NCBI RefSeq assembly: GCF_006546835.1
Contig: NZ_VICB01000019.1
Span: forward strand, 65,070-129,069
Source of the DNA: Actinomyces johnsonii
Lineage (GTDB): Bacteria; Actinomycetota; Actinomycetes; Actinomycetales; Actinomycetaceae
Direction: 5' to 3'
Length of the DNA stretch: 64,000 bases
Both the position numbers and the translations under genes were made by a program. Below, in pieces: positions 48,329 through 57,438 of this stretch. The first letter of the stretch is position 1; each line of letters starts with the position of its first letter. The notes below the pieces were generated by a model. That model ran no database searches and had not been told where the DNA came from. It was given only the letters and a program-made list of their open reading frames with translations.

Positions 48329-49012
48329 CTAGTGGATGGTGAAGGTGACCCCGGTGAAGTCCGGGATCCGGAGAGTCCCTGGATCGGCCTCAGGAACGCC
48401 GTTGCCCACGAGGAGGACCTGGGCACCGGCCCGCCGGGCCGCGGTGTAGCCGGAGGCGGCATCCTCCAACACCAGGCAGGAGGCGATCGGTACCCCCAGG
48501 AGCTCGGCGGCCTTGAGGTACGCATCAGGATCGGGCTTGCCGCGCTCGACGTCGTCGGCGGAGACGACAATAGAGGGGATGGGCACCCCGGCCTCCTCCA
48601 TACGCACCCGCATGAGCTCCATTGGGGCGGAGGTGACCAGGGCCAGCGGAACATCGGCCTCGAGCAGCGCGGTCACCAGAGCCGCGGCCCCGGGGATATC
48701 CGCCATACGCCCCGCCGTGCGCACGATCTCCTCGCGGGCGAAGCGCTCGTGGATCGCGTCGTGCTCCTCCGCCGTCAGGTCCGGCAGGAACCGGCGGATC
48801 GTGTCGATGCCGGTACGGCCTGGGGAATAGGCCATGATCTCGTCGAATCGCTCACTCATGCCGTGATCTCGGGCGAAGGAGCTCCACATCGACTCCACGA
48901 CCGCCGAGGAGTCCACCAGGGTGCCGTCCATATCGCACAGGATCGCCTCGGCTCGGGCAAGGGGGACCAGCTCTTCGGCGGAGCCGTCCGACGACAGAAG
49001 CTGAACGGACAT
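48329..49012 (-). CDS. HAD-superfamily phosphatase (sugar phosphatase/phosphoglucomutase-like)
   Basis: 227 residues. HAD motif I DMDGTLVDSS, motif II VTSAPMELM, motif III lysine in ERGKPDPDAYL and motif IV VLEDAASGYTAARRAG, with a small helical cap between I and II. It fits the beta-phosphoglucomutase/GPP-like subfamily; substrate unknown. GGAGG is 6 bases upstream of the ATG. Confidence 0.9.
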   Translation of the reverse strand: MSVQLLSSDGSAEELVPLARAEAILCDMDGTLVDSSAVVESMWSSFARDHGMSERFDEIMAYSPGRTGIDTIRRFLPDLTAEEHDAIHERFAREEIVRTAGRMADIPGAAALVTALLEADVPLALVTSAPMELMRVRMEEAGVPIPSIVVSADDVERGKPDPDAYLKAAELLGVPIASCLVLEDAASGYTAARRAGAQVLLVGNGVPEADPGTLRIPDFTGVTFTIH

Positions 49013-49093
49013 GGTGCCTCCTGGAAAGCTCGAGCCGAATAATGGTGCGAGTCTCAGTCTACTCCGACCGCGTTCGACAGGAGCAAGGGGAAC

Positions 49094-50167
49094 CTACGAC
49101 AGTTTCTTTGCGGCTTCATAGATCTCTCGAGTTTTTCCAGTGGAGTGCTCGCTGTCGGTGTCGAAGGAGCCGTTCTTCTTGGAGTAGACGATGCAATTGT
49201 CCATGGAAGAACCTTTCTTGGATGACGGGCACAGCCTTATCTTTGATATCTTTGGTTGTTTCATGGCGATAGCAAGGACCGGCGCGGCGGCATCGGTGTC
49301 CGGGCCGACGAGCGGGGCGCCGCCCAGACCTCCAACTGTGATTTCAGATTCAGAACTTTCTCCCTGATATCCTCCGAGTTGAAAGAAGATTAAAAGCTTG
49401 GAGCGATCACTCGGACCGGGCGTTTGGGTGATCTCCGTAAGCAGTTTCTTGGTTGCCGGCTCTGATACGGCAGTGGTCGAAGATGCAGTCACGGTAGTAT
49501 CCCAGTCATTGAGTTTGAAAGAGTCCCATGATTCTGTTCCCACTTCTTTGTCCGGGCTGGGGGCTCGGGTGAATAGGTTGTCTGGAACTTTATCGACGTC
49601 TCCGCGGTTGATTTCCAGTCGACCTGAGGAGGTGCTGATCTTGTCCACCTCCTCTCCAGTATATTCGGCTGCGGTGTTCAGCATCTCACATTCTTGTGAG
49701 GGGTTCTTCTCCGTGCTGGCCGTGTTCGCGATGGGGGTTTCGTGGTCTTCAAGCGTCAGTTCTGTTCCGTGATACTGCCATGTGAAGGTAAGGGTGGCGC
49801 TGTAACTGTCAATGCGTTTCTTCTTGGGTAGCTCTTTATCCGCTTTCTGCGCCAGGGAGCATACGGCATCTGGGTTCGTGTTCGGAGAAAGGCTGATTGT
49901 GGCAACAGTGTTGCAGTCATCGTCTCCGTCAAGAAAAGTGCAATTCGAATGAGTTACATCGACCTTCTCAACACCGTCCTGCTTCAGGAGCCAAGAGCGG
50001 ATGATACTGCCCCCGCCGTCGGAGCACGCCGAGAGCGGCAGGACCGCCAGGGTGACGGCGATGACGGCAATGAAGGATGCCGCCGGCCGTTTCTCGCGCC
50101 GGGTGTGGAGGCTGCGCCCGGGGCCGTCGAGGTGGCGGAGAGGAGCGTGCTGCCTGGGCCTGTTCAT
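49094..50167 (-). CDS. Putative lipoprotein of unknown function
   Basis: 357 residues. A basic N-terminus (RREKRPAAS) and hydrophobic stretch lead to the lipobox LPLSAC-S near residue 48, so it is probably lipid-anchored outside the membrane. The mature part is Ser/Thr/Asp-rich with four to six cysteines (SNCTFLDGDDDCNT, RLCPSSKKG, DNCIVYS). No family recognised. Codon use is markedly A/T-richer than in the neighbours (many codons ending in A or T), suggesting recent acquisition. It lies between backbone-like genes on the minus strand. Confidence 0.75.
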   Translation of the reverse strand: MNRPRQHAPLRHLDGPGRSLHTRREKRPAASFIAVIAVTLAVLPLSACSDGGGSIIRSWLLKQDGVEKVDVTHSNCTFLDGDDDCNTVATISLSPNTNPDAVCSLAQKADKELPKKKRIDSYSATLTFTWQYHGTELTLEDHETPIANTASTEKNPSQECEMLNTAAEYTGEEVDKISTSSGRLEINRGDVDKVPDNLFTRAPSPDKEVGTESWDSFKLNDWDTTVTASSTTAVSEPATKKLLTEITQTPGPSDRSKLLIFFQLGGYQGESSESEITVGGLGGAPLVGPDTDAAAPVLAIAMKQPKISKIRLCPSSKKGSSMDNCIVYSKKNGSFDTDSEHSTGKTREIYEAAKKLS

Positions 50168-50272
50168 GGCAGGAGCGTAGGGGTGCGTGCGGGTAAGAGG
50201 TAGGGGTATTGATCCCCGCCGTGAGCCAGGCGACGTCGGGCTCGCGCACTGGCCTCGGAGCGCCCGGGATCC

Positions 50273-50884
50273 CTAGCTCCAGACCCCGGAGGAGCCACGG
50301 CGGTGGGAGCCGACCAGGTGGGTATCGATGATTCCGATCGCCTCCATGAGGGCGTACATCGTCGTCGGGCCGACGAAGCGGAAACCGCGGCGCTTGAGGT
50401 CACCGGCCAGGGCGACCGACTGCTCCGACTGCGTGGGGATGTCCGCGAACCGATGCGGTCGCGGAGTCGACTCTGGCCGGTAGGACCACACCAGGCCCGC
50501 CAGGCCGCCGTCGACGGTATCCCTGAGGTGCACCGTCGCGCGGGCGTTGGTGATGGTGGCCAGGACCTTGGCCCGGTTACGTACGATCCGAGCATCGGCC
50601 AGCAGTCGGTCCACGTCCGCCTCCCCGAAGCCGGCTACGGCGTCGGGGTCGAATCCGGCGAAGGCGTCGCGGAAGGCTGGGCGCTTGCGCAGGATCGTCG
50701 CCCAGGACAGGCCCGACTGGAAGGCCTCCAGGCTCACCCGCTCGAAGACTCCCCTCTCGTCGCGCACCGGCATGCCCCACTCGGTGTCGTAGTACTCGCG
50801 CAGCAAAGGATCGGTGGCGGCCCAGGCCGGCCGGGCCAGGCCGTCATCGCCCATCACCAGGTCCGGGTTGTCAGGCTCGGTCAT
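50273..50884 (-). CDS. tag: DNA-3-methyladenine glycosylase I family protein lacking zinc ligands
   Basis: 203 residues. The Tag fold is evident: ATDPLLREYYDTEWGMPV, FERVSLEAFQSGLSWATILRKR, FAGFDPDAVAGFGEADVDRLL, RRGFRFVGPTTMYALMEAIG. Tag excises 3-methyladenine from DNA. In E. coli, zinc is held by Cys4, His17, His175 and Cys179. Here the matching positions read Pro (RPAW), Tyr (YYD), His (DTH) and Ser (VGS), so three of four are gone. GGAGG precedes the ATG. Function probably kept, since zinc is structural. Confidence 0.9.
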   Translation of the reverse strand: MTEPDNPDLVMGDDGLARPAWAATDPLLREYYDTEWGMPVRDERGVFERVSLEAFQSGLSWATILRKRPAFRDAFAGFDPDAVAGFGEADVDRLLADARIVRNRAKVLATITNARATVHLRDTVDGGLAGLVWSYRPESTPRPHRFADIPTQSEQSVALAGDLKRRGFRFVGPTTMYALMEAIGIIDTHLVGSHRRGSSGVWS

Positions 50885-51018
50885 CGCAGTACCTCCTCGT
50901 CTATTGCGCCCGTATCGCAGCTCGGTCGGCTCGCTTCAACGGTAGTCCGGGCTGAACCTGCTGGCCCGCCCCACAGGGGCCCGGTGAGGGGCTGTCCTCC
51001 GTTCGCGTCGGCAGGCGA

Positions 51019-51024
51019 TAGGCT
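51019..51024 (+). promoter_or_regulatory. -10 hexamer TAGGCT of tsaD
   Basis: TAGGCT followed by eight bases and the GTG of tsaD. GAGGG between them could serve as a short ribosome binding site, so this case is less clear than tsaB or sdhC. Confidence 0.45.
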
Positions 51025-51032
51025 GAGGGCTT

Positions 51033-52079
51033 GTGAGCGACCCCCTCATCCTCGGCATCGAGTCCACCTGCGACGAGACCGGTGTGGCCCTCGTGCGCGG
51101 CCGCGAGCTCCTCGCCGACGTCACCGCCACCTCCATGGACCAGTACGCGCGCTTCGGTGGAATCATCCCCGAGATCGCCTCGCGAGCCCACCTGGAGTCC
51201 TTCCTGCCCACCCTCGATGCCGCGCTGGAGAGAGCGGGCGTCGAGCTGGGCGAGATCGACGCCGTCGCCGTGTGCGCCGGTCCCGGACTCATCGGCTCTC
51301 TGACCGTCGGCATCTCCGCCGCCAAGGCCCTGGCCGCGAGCCTGGGCAGGCCGATCTACGGTGTCAACCACGTCATCGGGCATTTGGCAGTTGACGAACT
51401 GGTCGACGGCCCACTGCCCGAGCAGTTCATCGGCCTCATCGTCTCCGGCGGACATTCCAACCTCCTGAGCATCCGCGACATCGCCACCGACGTCGTTGAG
51501 CTCGGCGGCACACTCGACGACGCCGCCGGAGAGGCCTTCGACAAGGTCGGCCGACTCCTGGGGCTTCCCTACCCCGGCGGTCCGCACGTGGATCGTCTCT
51601 CCCAGGAGGGCGACCGCAGTGCCATCCGTTTCCCCCGCGGTCTGGCCGCCGGCAAGGACAAGGAGCGTCACCGCTACGACTTCTCCTTCTCCGGGCTCAA
51701 GACAGCGGTGGCCCGTTACGTCGAGTCCCTGGAGGACGCCGGCCAGGAGGTGCCCAGTGCCGACGTGTGCGCCGCCTTCTCCGAGGCCGTCAACGACTCC
51801 CTGACGGCCAAGGCGGTCCAGGCTTGCCTGGATACCGGCTGCGATACGCTCGTCGTCGGAGGCGGCTACTCCGCCAACTCCCGTCTGCGCTCCCTGGCGG
51901 CCGAACGCTGCGAAGCCACAGGCATTACCCTGCGCCTGCCGCCGCTGCGCTTCTGCACCGACAACGGAGCCCAGATCGCCGCCCTGGGATCGGCCGCCAC
52001 GCGCGCCGGCGTCGCCCCCAGCCCCATGGACTTCGCCCCGGACTCAGGGATGCCGCTGGACATCAGCGTCGCTCACTGA
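51033..52079 (+). CDS. tsaD: tRNA t6A threonylcarbamoyltransferase TsaD
   Basis: 348 residues. ILGIESTCDETGVALV at the start, the metal-binding HVIGH motif (GVNHVIGHLAVDEL), GGHSNLL, and the late VVGGGYSANSRLR and CTDNGAQIAALG. It transfers the threonylcarbamoyl group to A37 of tRNA together with TsaB and TsaE, encoded at 41-44 kb. Its last 17 bases overlap the end of the convergent TetR gene. Confidence 0.96.
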   Translation: MSDPLILGIESTCDETGVALVRGRELLADVTATSMDQYARFGGIIPEIASRAHLESFLPTLDAALERAGVELGEIDAVAVCAGPGLIGSLTVGISAAKALAASLGRPIYGVNHVIGHLAVDELVDGPLPEQFIGLIVSGGHSNLLSIRDIATDVVELGGTLDDAAGEAFDKVGRLLGLPYPGGPHVDRLSQEGDRSAIRFPRGLAAGKDKERHRYDFSFSGLKTAVARYVESLEDAGQEVPSADVCAAFSEAVNDSLTAKAVQACLDTGCDTLVVGGGYSANSRLRSLAAERCEATGITLRLPPLRFCTDNGAQIAALGSAATRAGVAPSPMDFAPDSGMPLDISVAH

Positions 52080-52791
52080 CGTCCGCCGGCGTGCTGGACG
52101 GCGGCTTGTCCACCGCACCGTCGCCGCCGGCAGGGAGGCCGGCGGCAACGCCCCGGATGATGATCTCGATCTTGCGGTCCAATCCGCCCCGGTCCAACCA
52201 ACTCTCGTTCGGGGTCAGTGCCTCGGGCAGATCTGGCGCCCGAGTTGCGGTGGCGAACCGGCTCGCCTCCTCCAGCCCCGTGGAGGCGCCCCGCCCGGCG
52301 CGGGCGACGGGCGAGCGCATGACCTCGATCTGCGCGTGCGTGGAAATGACGGTGTCGCCCACGAAGTCCAGGACCACGCCAGCCTCCTCCGCCCCCAGTC
52401 CGCCGTTGACCAGGCACTGGCAGGCCCTGACCACGGGGCCTGCGAAGAGCTGGTGTGCCCACGGCACACCCATGATGACTCCGGCCAGGCCCGGGTAGCG
52501 CTCCAGCATCCCCCAGACGGCCTCGACATGCGCCCTGACCGCATCGGGCCAACTCTCCCCAGCGGACGGGACATCGGCCTCGGCGGCGATCCTCTCCAGG
52601 CAGGCGGCCAGCAGATCCTCGCGCGAGGAGATCGTGCGATACAGCCCGGAGGCCGCCACCCCCATCCGCTTGGCCACTGCGGTGAGCGTGAAGTCCGCGA
52701 TGCCGAGCTCAAGAGCGGCGTCGACGACGTCGTCGCGCGAGAAACCGGGTCTCGGTCCGGTCGGTCTGCCCAGTCGTGCTGGTGATGCCAT
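52063..52791 (-). CDS. TetR-family transcriptional regulator
   Basis: 242 residues. The N-terminal helix-turn-helix SRDDVVDAALELGIADFTLT and VAKRMGVAASGLYRTISSRED is typical, followed by an all-helical ligand domain. The ATG at 52791 begins MASPARLGRPTGPRPGFSR, a usual TetR start. It is divergent from the double ABC exporter and two palindromes lie in the 118-base gap, so autoregulation and exporter control are likely. Its 3' end overlaps tsaD. Confidence 0.92.
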   Translation of the reverse strand: MASPARLGRPTGPRPGFSRDDVVDAALELGIADFTLTAVAKRMGVAASGLYRTISSREDLLAACLERIAAEADVPSAGESWPDAVRAHVEAVWGMLERYPGLAGVIMGVPWAHQLFAGPVVRACQCLVNGGLGAEEAGVVLDFVGDTVISTHAQIEVMRSPVARAGRGASTGLEEASRFATATRAPDLPEALTPNESWLDRGGLDRKIEIIIRGVAAGLPAGGDGAVDKPPSSTPADVSERR

Positions 52792-52820
52792 GACAGTACC
52801 GTAGTGCGCTGCGACGGCGG

Positions 52821-52850
52821 TTGCCCCTGCTTCAGCGGTAAGAGTAAGGT
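52821..52850 (+). promoter_or_regulatory. Promoter of the double ABC exporter
   Basis: -35 TTGCCC (52821-52826), 18 bases, -10 TAAGGT (52845-52850). The -10 is the left half of a palindrome, so binding there would block RNA polymerase. Confidence 0.5.
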
Positions 52851-52858
52851 GTGCCTTA
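52845..52858. promoter_or_regulatory. Palindrome resembling an iron box (DtxR/IdeR)
   Basis: TAAGG-TGTG-CCTTA, a perfect inverted repeat with 5-base arms overlapping the -10. The left half TAAGGTNNGCCT agrees with the DtxR/IdeR consensus (TTAGGTTAGSCTAACCTAA), the right outer part less so. Iron control of the exporter is plausible but not proven; it may instead be a TetR operator. Confidence 0.5.
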
Positions 52859-52863
52859 TCGAG

Positions 52864-52882
52864 TTCTGAAAGCCATTCAGAA
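52864..52882. promoter_or_regulatory. Palindromic operator TTCTGAA-N5-TTCAGAA
   Basis: Perfect 7-base arms (52864-52870 with 52876-52882) around AGCCA, placed just downstream of the predicted transcription start of the exporter gene and upstream of the divergent TetR gene. Size and position fit a TetR-family operator. Confidence 0.6.
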
Positions 52883-52909
52883 TTAGGGTCGACGGAAGGA
52901 TGGAACCTG

Positions 52910-55900
52910 ATGAGCACGCAGGTGCAGCGGTCGGCGCCAGGGGCGTTGTCGCAGTCGTCGTCACAGGTATCGCCACAGTCGCAGGTCTCGGAAGGCGCCG
53001 GTGGGGCGGAGGACCCCGGCAAGCAGGCCCGTCGGAGCAATACCCAACGCTCCCGCCAGGGGCAGGCCGCCATCGCCCGCCTCGGATCCCCCGTGCGCAC
53101 CCGCCTGCGGATCGGCCAGGTTCTTGTCCTGCTCTCCGCGGTCCTGGCGGTGGCGCCCTATATCGCACTGGTCCAGCTCGGCGATATCCTCCTGCGCGCC
53201 TACCGGGCGGGCGTGAGTCCGGACCCGCAGCAGGTGCGCTCGGCCGTCATGATGCTCGTGAGCGCCTACTCCGCCCGCCTGTTCCTGTACTTCCTGGCGC
53301 TGCTCATCACCCACCTGGCCGACCTGTCCCTGCGAGACCGTCTGCGCCGCGACATCGTCGAGCGCATCTCCCAGGCTCCACTGGCCTGGTTCACCGCCTC
53401 CACCTCCGGGCGCATCCGCAAGGCGGTCCAGGACGACACGACCCTCGTTCACACCGTCATCGCCCACGGCCCCGTCGAGCGCCTCAACGCCGTCGTCACT
53501 CCGCTGGCGCTGCTGGTGTGCGCCATCTGGATCGACTGGCGCCTGGCTCTGCTGGCGGTCTCCACGCTCGTCCTCTACGTACTCACCTACTCGGTGTCCA
53601 TGCGCGGTATGAACGAGAAGACCGTCGAGATGGACCGCAAGCTGGCGGCCATCTCCTCCACTATGGTCGAGTTCGTCTCCGGTATCGGCGTGGTCAAGGC
53701 CTTCGGGCGTGTGGGGCGCGCCCACTCGGCCTACCTCGCCGCAGCCGACGAGTTCTCCGCCTTCTACCGCGCCTGGGCGATGCCCCTGGTGACCGTCACC
53801 TGCCTGTCCTTCACCTGGGTCTCGATCCCCGTGCTACTCCTGGTCAACCTCGGTGGCGGGGCGCTGCTCATCCACGCCGGCGCCGTCACCCTGCCCCAGG
53901 TCCTGGCCACGACTCTCATCGCCCTGGTCCTGCCCGCTGCGCTCATCACCATCGCCTCGATCTCCTGGTCCTACCAGCTGGCCGGCGCCGCGGCCCTGCG
54001 CCTGTGCGAGGTCCTCGACACCCCCGTTCTGCCCGCCGCCGAGCGGCCCGAGCGGCCCCGCACGGCGCTCGTCGAGATCAGTCGTGTCTCCTTCTCCTAC
54101 GGGGACACCCTCGCGGTCGATAACGCCTCCCTCACTCTGGAGCCCGGCACCGTCACCGCTCTGCTGGGCCCCTCCGGCTCGGGCAAGTCGACACTGGCCA
54201 CTCTCATCGCCCGCTTCGCCGACCCCGACGCCGGCGCCGTTCGCATCGGCGGCGTGGACCTGCGGGACATGGACGAGGCCACCCTGTACTCCACCGTCTC
54301 CTTCGTCCTCCAGGACGCCCAGCTGCTCGGCACCACCGTGCGGGAGAACATCGCGCTCGGGCGTCCCGACGCCGATCTGGACCAGGTGCGCGCCGCCGCC
54401 CGCGTGGCCCGCATCGACGAGGAGATCATGGCCCTGCCGGGTGGCTATGACACCGTTCTGGGGCAGGACACGGCTCTGTCCGGCGGCCAGGAGCAGCGCA
54501 TCGCCATTGCCCGTGCCATCCTGCTGAACACCCCCGTCATCCTGCTCGACGAGGCCACCGCCATGGCCGACCCCGAGTCCGAGGCCGAGATCCAGGAAGC
54601 GCTCAGTGCCCTGGTCAAGGACCGAACCGTTCTGGTCATCGCCCATCGCCCGGCGGCCGTGCGCGGCGCCGACCGCATCGCCGTCATGGAGCACGGGCGC
54701 ATCGTCGCCTCCGGCAGCCACGACGACCTCGTGGACGAGCCCCACTACCGCGCCCTTCTGCGCCAGACCGGCGAGCTCTACGAGGCCACCGCTCCTTCCG
54801 GCCAGGAACCCGTCGCCGTGCCGAACGGACTCACCCGAGCAGATATCGGGGCAGAGAAGGAGACTCCCACCGCTGTCAGTCCGAAAGCCGTCGACGAAGC
54901 CGATCGTCCACGGCCTGTTCCTTCGGTTCCGACGCCGGCTGCCGACGCCCCCCGGGCCGTGAGCTCCCTGCTGTCCCGCTTCCGCAGGCTCATGCTGGAC
55001 TCCTCCTGGCATCAGACGCGCAGCTGTCTCATTCTGGCAGCGGCCAACGGCATCGCCTCTGGGGCCGCACTGGTTTCACTCCTGCCCGCCTCGGTTGCCC
55101 TTGGCGCCGGTGCGCCCCGATGGGGGCTGTCCTTCGGCGGCTGGCTCATCGTCTTCGTCATCTGCGGCGTCGTCGCCGCCGTCACGGAGTTCCAGGGGCA
55201 GCGCCGAGGAATGTCCGGAGCCCTCGGCTTCATGCACGATGTTCATCATGCGGTCGGTGACCGGATTGCGCGCCTGCCTCTGCGCTGGTTCGACGCCGAT
55301 TCCGCCGGAATCCTGTCGCGGGCCGTCAGCCAGGAGATGGTGGCCCTGGGGGAGTCCGCCGCCCATTTCATGTACATGCTCACCTCCACGACCGCTGCCT
55401 GTGTGATCGTCTGGGCCGGAGCCTGGGCCTGGGACTGGCGCCTGGGCCTGCTACTGACCGTGGCTGCGCCCCTGTTCGCGGGTCTGGTACGTGCCGCGCG
55501 CCGCCTCCTGGACCGCGGCAAGTCCATCTCCGAGCCCGCCGAGCGCGAGCTGGCCACCCGCGTCGTCGAGATCGCCCGCTGCCAGGGCGCTCTGCGCTCG
55601 TGCAGGGCCGCCACCGGCTACAGCCGCCTGACCTCCGCTTTCGATGACGGGAACCGCGCCTCGAGGCGCGCCCTGTGGTGGGAGACCGCCGGCAACCTCG
55701 TCAACGGGGCACTGAGCCAGGTCATCGTCGTCACCATGATCGCCCTGACCGCCTCCTTCGCGGTATCCGGCACCATGGAGCCCCTCGTGGCCGTCGCCAT
55801 CATCGGCATGTGCCTGCGCTTCACCACCATGCTCGACGACATTGGCGCATCCGTCATGGGCTTGGAGGAACGGCGTCAGATGATGAACCACCTCGACGCC

Positions 55901-56704
55901 GTCATGGACGCCGAGCTCATGGCCGAGCCACAGGCCCGTGCCGAGCTACCCGACCCGGGCGCCGTCGAGCTCGACGACGTCGTCTTCGGTTACCGCGCCG
56001 ACGAACCCGTCCTAGACGGAGTATCGATGAGCGTGCCCGCACGCGCCATGTGCGCCATCGTGGGCCCCTCCGGCAGTGGTAAGACGACCATCGCCCGCCT
56101 CATCGCCCGCTTCTGGGACACCGGCTCCGGCAGCGTACGCGTGGGCGGCACCGACGTGCGCGACATGCCGACCGCCCAGCTCATGGAGCAGCTCTCGATG
56201 GTCTTCCAGGACGTCTACCTCTTCGACGACACCCTGAACGCCAACATCCGCATCGGCAACCCCGCGGCCGACGACGAGCAGGTGCGCTGGGCAGCGAACC
56301 TCGCCGGTGTCACCGAGATCGTCAACCGTCTGCCCCACGGTTGGGACACGCGTGTAGGCGAGGGAGGACGGGCACTGTCCGGCGGCGAGCGCCAGCGCGT
56401 CTCCATCGCCCGAGCTCTGCTCAAGCGCGCACCGATCGTGCTGCTCGACGAGGCCACCAGCGCCCTGGACGCGGAGAACGAGGCCAATATCGTCGCCGCG
56501 ATGCAGGAGCTGCGGCGCACCTCGACACTCATCGTCATCGCCCACAAGCTCGAGACGATCGCAGCGGCCGACCAGGTGATCGTCCTCGACGACGCCGGGC
56601 ACGTCGCCCAGTGCGGGTGCCACGAGGACCTCGTGAAGGTCGACGGTCCCTACCGGGGCTTCTGGGAGCAGCGCACCCGGGCCCGCGGATGGGCGCTCGT
56701 GTAG
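52910..56704 (+). CDS. Fused double ABC exporter (two TMD-NBD halves)
   Basis: 1264 residues, two complete exporter halves in one chain. After a ~60-residue Gln/Ser-rich N-terminal tail: membrane domain 1 (about 62-345), NBD 1 with GPSGSGKST, LSGGQEQRIAIAR and VILLDEATAMADP; a linker (about 640-690); membrane domain 2 (about 705-970); NBD 2 with GPSGSGKTT, LSGGERQRVSIAR, IVLLDEATSALDAE and IAHKLETIAAADQ. Normally such halves are separate genes (for example IrtA/IrtB or YbtP/YbtQ in siderophore transport, which the half order resembles). Substrate unknown; the iron-box-like operator makes a siderophore or iron role worth testing. Confidence 0.92.
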   Translation: MSTQVQRSAPGALSQSSSQVSPQSQVSEGAGGAEDPGKQARRSNTQRSRQGQAAIARLGSPVRTRLRIGQVLVLLSAVLAVAPYIALVQLGDILLRAYRAGVSPDPQQVRSAVMMLVSAYSARLFLYFLALLITHLADLSLRDRLRRDIVERISQAPLAWFTASTSGRIRKAVQDDTTLVHTVIAHGPVERLNAVVTPLALLVCAIWIDWRLALLAVSTLVLYVLTYSVSMRGMNEKTVEMDRKLAAISSTMVEFVSGIGVVKAFGRVGRAHSAYLAAADEFSAFYRAWAMPLVTVTCLSFTWVSIPVLLLVNLGGGALLIHAGAVTLPQVLATTLIALVLPAALITIASISWSYQLAGAAALRLCEVLDTPVLPAAERPERPRTALVEISRVSFSYGDTLAVDNASLTLEPGTVTALLGPSGSGKSTLATLIARFADPDAGAVRIGGVDLRDMDEATLYSTVSFVLQDAQLLGTTVRENIALGRPDADLDQVRAAARVARIDEEIMALPGGYDTVLGQDTALSGGQEQRIAIARAILLNTPVILLDEATAMADPESEAEIQEALSALVKDRTVLVIAHRPAAVRGADRIAVMEHGRIVASGSHDDLVDEPHYRALLRQTGELYEATAPSGQEPVAVPNGLTRADIGAEKETPTAVSPKAVDEADRPRPVPSVPTPAADAPRAVSSLLSRFRRLMLDSSWHQTRSCLILAAANGIASGAALVSLLPASVALGAGAPRWGLSFGGWLIVFVICGVVAAVTEFQGQRRGMSGALGFMHDVHHAVGDRIARLPLRWFDADSAGILSRAVSQEMVALGESAAHFMYMLTSTTAACVIVWAGAWAWDWRLGLLLTVAAPLFAGLVRAARRLLDRGKSISEPAERELATRVVEIARCQGALRSCRAATGYSRLTSAFDDGNRASRRALWWETAGNLVNGALSQVIVVTMIALTASFAVSGTMEPLVAVAIIGMCLRFTTMLDDIGASVMGLEERRQMMNHLDAVMDAELMAEPQARAELPDPGAVELDDVVFGYRADEPVLDGVSMSVPARAMCAIVGPSGSGKTTIARLIARFWDTGSGSVRVGGTDVRDMPTAQLMEQLSMVFQDVYLFDDTLNANIRIGNPAADDEQVRWAANLAGVTEIVNRLPHGWDTRVGEGGRALSGGERQRVSIARALLKRAPIVLLDEATSALDAENEANIVAAMQELRRTSTLIVIAHKLETIAAADQVIVLDDAGHVAQCGCHEDLVKVDGPYRGFWEQRTRARGWALV

Positions 56705-56754
56705 GACACAAGACATGTGCGGCGAGCCGCGCGTCGCGGGCCGGACGGCGGCTA

Positions 56755-57381
56755 CTACCCGAACGAGTGGTATCCGGGGTACCCGTTGTAGATGACGGTC
56801 GCTTGGGGCGCCTGAGGCGCGAAAGCATTCGTGGACTCCATGAGAGGCTCGCGCTGCCCCCAGGGGTCGTAGGCCAGAATCCGCATCGCAGTGGTGTACG
56901 ACTGCTGGACCGCGCTGCTCGAACCGTTTGCGGTCACAACGGTTCCGGGAAGCACCAGCTCCTCCTGATCCAACTTGAGGCACACGAGACTCATCGTTGT
57001 GGGCCCGGGGGATCCGGGGGTGTACTGATTGACCGTCTTGATGGTGACTCGCCCGCTGGCGTTATCCCAGGGGATGAAACGGCCCGAGGATTTCATCTGT
57101 TGAAGCCACAGGCCGCGCCCGTCGACGACGGTTCGCACTGCCGTGACATTGCGATACCTCCAGATCACGAACCAGGTGAGGAATCCGAGCGTGGCGAGAA
57201 GGAGCAGGCCGACAACTGTGTACGGCCCAGGAAAAAGGAGAAACGGCAGGGAGATGGGAAGAGCAACCAAAGCCAGCATAATGATGGCGATGGCGGCAGG
57301 AATGAACTGCCTGTCGATATTGCGGGAGCGAACCTCGAGAGGCTGTGGTGGGAGAAGAGGCGAGACGTAGGGGGAGGACAT
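56755..57381 (-). CDS. Small membrane protein with PH-like domain, paralogue 3
   Basis: 208 residues. Two membrane helices (about 27-48 and 52-72) precede a ~110-residue beta-rich, PH-like (bPH) domain with TVVDGRGLWLQQMKSSGRFI, IPWDNASGRV, LDQEELVLPGT and ILAYDPWGQREPL. A short Pro/Tyr-rich tail follows. It is the last of three tandem paralogues on the minus strand. Role unknown; such domains often sense membrane or envelope state. Confidence 0.8.
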   Translation of the reverse strand: MSSPYVSPLLPPQPLEVRSRNIDRQFIPAAIAIIMLALVALPISLPFLLFPGPYTVVGLLLLATLGFLTWFVIWRYRNVTAVRTVVDGRGLWLQQMKSSGRFIPWDNASGRVTIKTVNQYTPGSPGPTTMSLVCLKLDQEELVLPGTVVTANGSSSAVQQSYTTAMRILAYDPWGQREPLMESTNAFAPQAPQATVIYNGYPGYHSFG

Positions 57382-57438
57382 ATCTCGAGTGTAGGGAGAT
57401 CCCCAAGGCCCCGCAAAGGGGTGTGCTCCCCAATGAGA

